Assembly (NCBI RefSeq): GCF_009789235.1
Contig: NZ_WSTB01000006.1
Location: 267,109 to 331,108, forward strand
Length of the DNA: 64,000 bases
Source: Flavobacterium hydrocarbonoxydans
GTDB lineage: Bacteria > Bacteroidota > Bacteroidia > Flavobacteriales > Flavobacteriaceae
Reading direction: 5' to 3'
Shown: one piece after another, positions 61,401 to 64,000 of the stretch
Layout: every line of letters starts with the position of its first letter
How positions within the stretch are numbered: position 1 is the stretch's first letter
Program-made: the position numbers and the translations under genes
The notes under the pieces: model-generated
The model's input: the letters and a program-made list of their open reading frames with translations, nothing else
What the model was told of the DNA's origin: nothing
Databases searched by the model: none

Positions 61401-61537
61401 TTATCTTTCTTTATATAAAACGCAAGAATTGATTTTGAAGTCAATTCTTCAATTTGAAAGAACAAAAATAGTTATTTAATGCCGTCAAACAATGAAAATA
61501 ATCGAAAGAAACGTATTTTAGCCACAAAAATAAACAC

Positions 61538-62767
61538 ATGCTTTTTCTGTACAATTTAGTCATTTCTGTTGCTGCGTTTTTTCTGAAAATTGTTGCGCTT
61601 TTTAGTCCGAAAATTAAACTTTTTGTTGATGGGCGAAAAAATGTTTTCTCTATTTTAGAAGAAAAAATAAAACCGTCAGACAAGACAATCTGGTTTCATT
61701 CGGCATCCTTGGGCGAATACGAACAAGGCTTGCCTGTGATTGAAAAAATTAAAGAAAAATACCCTTCTCATAAAATTATTGTCACTTTCTTTTCACCATC
61801 CGGATATGAAGTCCGAAAAAACAATACCGTTGCTGACGTTACCGTTTATTTACCTTTGGACTCCAAAAGCAATGCAAAAAAGTTTCTGAAATTAGTTCAC
61901 CCGGAAATGGTTTTCTTTATTAAATATGAATTTTGGTTAAATTATTTAAGTGAATTAAAAAATCTAAAAACACCTACTTACCTGATTTCAGGAATTTTCA
62001 GAGACAAGCAAATGTTCTTTAAATGGTATGGTGGTTTTTATCGAAAAGCACTCGAAACCTTTACTTATTTTTTTGTTCAAAATGAAAGTTCGAAACAAAA
62101 AATTGAAGCCATTGGTTTTCATAACGTGATTGTTTCCGGAGATACCCGTTTTGATCGTGTTGCCGCTATTTTAAAAAGAGACAATACAGTTGATTTTATC
62201 GAAAGTTTCAAAAATAACCAGACCACTATCATTATTGGAAGCTCCTGGCCCAAAGACGAAGTTTTATTAATTGAATACATCAATCAGGCGCCAGAAAACG
62301 TAAAATTTATTATTGCCCCGCATAATATTAAACCTGAGCAAATATTAAATCTAAAATCACAAATCACTAAACCGACCGTTTTATTCTCTGAAAAAGAAAA
62401 TAAAAATCTCACCGATTACAACGTATTCATCATTGACACTGTTGGTTTACTAACCAAAATTTATAGTTACGGAACGTTTGCCTATGTAGGCGGTGGTTTT
62501 GGAAATCCGGGAATTCACAACATTTTAGAACCCGCAACCTTTGGCATCCCCATTGTTATAGGACCTAATTATTCTAATTTTGCAGAAGCTGTTGAATTAG
62601 TTTCACTAGGTGGTTGTTTCGTTATTTCAGATACTAAAGAATTGAAACACATTTTTGACCAAATGATTTCAGAGGAAAATTTTCTGCAGCAAAAAGGAAA
62701 AATTTGTAAGAAATACATTCAGGACAATAAAGGAGCTACAAATCGCATTATGGAAACGATTTCATAA
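61538..62767 (+). CDS. waaA: 3-deoxy-D-manno-octulosonic acid transferase
   Basis: Adds Kdo to lipid A precursor at the inner membrane face (GT30). The N-terminal membrane anchor is about 1-22. Family blocks are IWFHSASLGEYEQGLPVIE, IVTFFSPSGYEV, FIKYEFWLNYL, and the C-terminal AYVGGGFGNPGIHNILEPA with the nucleotide-sugar site. Length 409. It stands alone; no terminator is obvious, and the 348-base gap that follows is AT-rich. Confidence 0.93.
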   Translation: MLFLYNLVISVAAFFLKIVALFSPKIKLFVDGRKNVFSILEEKIKPSDKTIWFHSASLGEYEQGLPVIEKIKEKYPSHKIIVTFFSPSGYEVRKNNTVADVTVYLPLDSKSNAKKFLKLVHPEMVFFIKYEFWLNYLSELKNLKTPTYLISGIFRDKQMFFKWYGGFYRKALETFTYFFVQNESSKQKIEAIGFHNVIVSGDTRFDRVAAILKRDNTVDFIESFKNNQTTIIIGSSWPKDEVLLIEYINQAPENVKFIIAPHNIKPEQILNLKSQITKPTVLFSEKENKNLTDYNVFIIDTVGLLTKIYSYGTFAYVGGGFGNPGIHNILEPATFGIPIVIGPNYSNFAEAVELVSLGGCFVISDTKELKHIFDQMISEENFLQQKGKICKKYIQDNKGATNRIMETIS

Positions 62768-63115
62768 ACATTTAAAACCTCTATTTTTGCTTTTAAAGAC
62801 TTTTTTACCGGAAAAACTTCTTAAATACCTCTTTTAAGCTATTTCTTGTTTACCAATAAATCAAGAAAAAGCAAAACAAAGTGCAACTAAGCCAAGCAAA
62901 TTAGCTAATTTGGTTATAGAATCTTTAAAGAAAAATAAATTACTCGAAAAATACAATAATATAATAAATTTTTACTATTTTGGCATATTATTTGATAACT
63001 AAGATAATCGTGAGCAACGAAAATATTTTAAAAAAAATATGAAAAAATATTTTACATATTAAAAAATTTATATCTTTGCCACGAATTAATAATTAACCTT
63101 TTATAATAAAGTAAG
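62768..63115. other. AT-rich intergenic region before the repeat lipoprotein gene
   Basis: No complete gene. One plus-strand frame is open without a start codon up to about 63002 (LANLVIESLKKNKLLEKYNN), possibly a remnant or chance. A weak sigma54-like site (TGGCA-N6-TTGAT, 62981) and a -7-like TATCTTTG (63071-63078) precede the next gene. Confidence 0.4.
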
Positions 63116-63331
63116 ATGAAAAAAGTATTTTTAAGTTTAGCTGTTGTTGCTGTTTTAACTGTTGTATCTTGTAAAAAAGCTGACGCTGCAGCTACTGAAG
63201 GAGCTGTAGATTCTACTGCTGCTGTTGTTGATTCTGCTGCTGCTGTAGTTGATTCTGCTGCTGCAACTGTTGACTCTGCTGCTGCTGTAGTTGATTCTGC
63301 TGCTGCAAAAGTTGAAGAAGCTGCTAAATAA
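63116..63331 (+). CDS. Alanine-rich repeat lipoprotein
   Basis: A 71-residue lipoprotein (lipobox LTVVSC). The mature part is four to five tandem VDSAAAxV units, predicted to form one long helix. It resembles the lipoprotein at 10133 in design: lipid anchor plus a repetitive amphipathic helix, perhaps a structural envelope protein like Lpp; inference. A TATCTTTG promoter element lies 38 bases upstream and a terminator follows. Confidence 0.72.
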   Translation: MKKVFLSLAVVAVLTVVSCKKADAAATEGAVDSTAAVVDSAAAVVDSAAATVDSAAAVVDSAAAKVEEAAK

Positions 63332-63353
63332 TTAGACACAGCTCTAAAGATTT

Positions 63354-63388
63354 AAAACCATCCCGCCAGGCGAGATGGTTTTTTTTTA
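63354..63388 (+). terminator. Intrinsic terminator of the repeat lipoprotein gene
   Basis: Stem AAACCATC with GATGGTTT, GC-rich loop, then a T run. Confidence 0.82.
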
Positions 63389-63407
63389 TTTATTAATTTC
63401 GATAAAT

Positions 63408-63449
63408 AAAAAAAAGGCGTTTTGAAAATATTCAAAACGCCTTTTTTTT
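63408..63449 (-). terminator. Terminator of the DUF1508 gene
   Basis: Long stem AAAAGGCGTTTTGAA with TTCAAAACGCCTTTT, starting right at the stop codon of the minus-strand gene; T runs occur on both sides. Confidence 0.85.
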
Positions 63450-63822
63450 ATTCTACAACTTCCTCATCAACAACCTCATCTTCAAAAATCGATTCACTAG
63501 AAGAAAAATCTAATATTTCCGCTTTTGATCCGTAAGTCACAATTTCCTTTATTCCTTTCTGCAAAAGCAATTCCGTAGTGTATTTTCGGCTTGTTGCAAA
63601 ATGAACCTCCCCCAACATCAATTTAAAGAAATACTTGCCTCCTGAACCTTTAAATTTCAAAAATCTAGCCTGCTCTATATTCGCTTTAAACTTCTCAATA
63701 TCTTCCTCACATTCAAATTTCAACTCATAACTTAAACTTGTAAAAATTACTTTTCCTTTTCGAGAAGTAAACACAAACTTATACTCATCATTAAATCTTT
63801 TACTAATTACAAAAGCACCCAT
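63448..63822 (-). CDS. DUF1508 (YegP-like) protein
   Basis: A 124-residue cytoplasmic protein. The two YegP-type motifs are FVISKRFNDEYKFVFTSRKG and FLKFKGSGGKYFFKLMLGE, each a small beta-beta-alpha unit; then an acidic tail (SIFEDEVVDEEVVE). The family has no known function. Directly upstream lies a long 7-bp tandem repeat reaching the window end, so its promoter may be disturbed or modulated by repeat number. Confidence 0.75.
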   Translation of the reverse strand: MGAFVISKRFNDEYKFVFTSRKGKVIFTSLSYELKFECEEDIEKFKANIEQARFLKFKGSGGKYFFKLMLGEVHFATSRKYTTELLLQKGIKEIVTYGSKAEILDFSSSESIFEDEVVDEEVVE

Positions 63823-63856
63823 TTAGAATTTTAGATTTTAGATTGTTGATTTTAGA

Positions 63857-64000
63857 TTCCTTAGTCCTTAGTTCTTAGTTCTTAGTTCTTAGTTCTTAGT
63901 TCTTAGTTCTTAGTTCTTAGTTCTTAGTTCTTAGTTCTTAGTTCTTAGTTCTTAGTTCTTAGTTCTTAGTTCTTAGTTCTTAGTTCTTAGTTCTTAGTTC
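63857..64000. repeat. Heptanucleotide tandem repeat (AGTTCTT)n
   Basis: About 19 uninterrupted copies of the 7-bp unit AGTTCTT, with two imperfect units (AGTCCTT, ATTCCTT) at the left, running out of the window. It lies about 35 bases upstream of the DUF1508 gene start. Confidence 0.95.

Noticed and set aside
62836..63002. Short plus-strand frame with a plausible peptide
   Set aside because: No ATG or GTG start in frame and strong AT bias; left as a note only.

Overview
The window looks like a chromosomal piece of a gliding Flavobacterium (Bacteroidota). The evidence is AT-rich DNA, gldB with the start of gldC at the left edge, a type IX secretion plug protein, Bacteroidota-type promoters (TAnnTTTG) with little Shine-Dalgarno signal, and many families found mainly in this phylum (DUF5916, DUF6702, GxxExxY, U32, pirin/YceI). 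No phage, IS transposase, rRNA operon or CRISPR array was seen. Most genes are core housekeeping.

Layout. 1-4.7 kb: gldC(partial)-gldB, nadE, an orphan LuxR-type response regulator and dnaG. 4.8-7.2 kb: an ECF sigma / anti-sigma / outer-membrane protein cluster. 7.4-13.2 kb: polyprenyl synthase, rlmN, a small lipoprotein behind a sigma54-like promoter, an O-methyltransferase, a dioxygenase, PAP2 and Tat. 13.3-19.1 kb: an M1 peptidase, DUF6702 and four tandem, overlapping, secreted paralogues. 19.2-27.7 kb: pepE, two tRNA-Gly, GNAT, two different L,D-transpeptidases meeting tail to tail, a DUF5916 barrel and gpmI. 28-38.4 kb: DUF445, map, a GxxExxY cassette, a methyltransferase, a SNF2 helicase, the T9SS plug, apaG and pruA. 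38.4-47.4 kb: a ParE/RelE toxin-antitoxin pair, rsmG, a desaturase, aspC, two small stress-type genes, a U32 protein and purT. 47.4-53.5 kb: a Crp-type regulator, then the glyoxylate shunt genes aceB and aceA divergent from a RamB/ScfR-like regulator across a long dyad. 54.4-64 kb: pirin and yceI sharing one palindromic promoter architecture, an AraC regulator, fabD, galE, a DegT aminotransferase, waaA, a repeat lipoprotein and a DUF1508 protein.

The most unusual content is between the genes. At least nine families of structured repeats fill the intergenic spaces, often directly behind transcription terminators. They include 21-bp-period arrays of a 12-bp palindrome, hairpin elements with covarying arms in five copies, nested inverted-repeat elements, a 71-nt tandem array grown from a MITE-like element, and small palindromes with compensatory changes. 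Two accessory gene units, the GxxExxY nuclease-like gene and the toxin-antitoxin pair, are each bracketed by inverted or palindromic repeats, which suggests cassette-like insertion. Family names come from recognising motifs in the translations. No database search was run.
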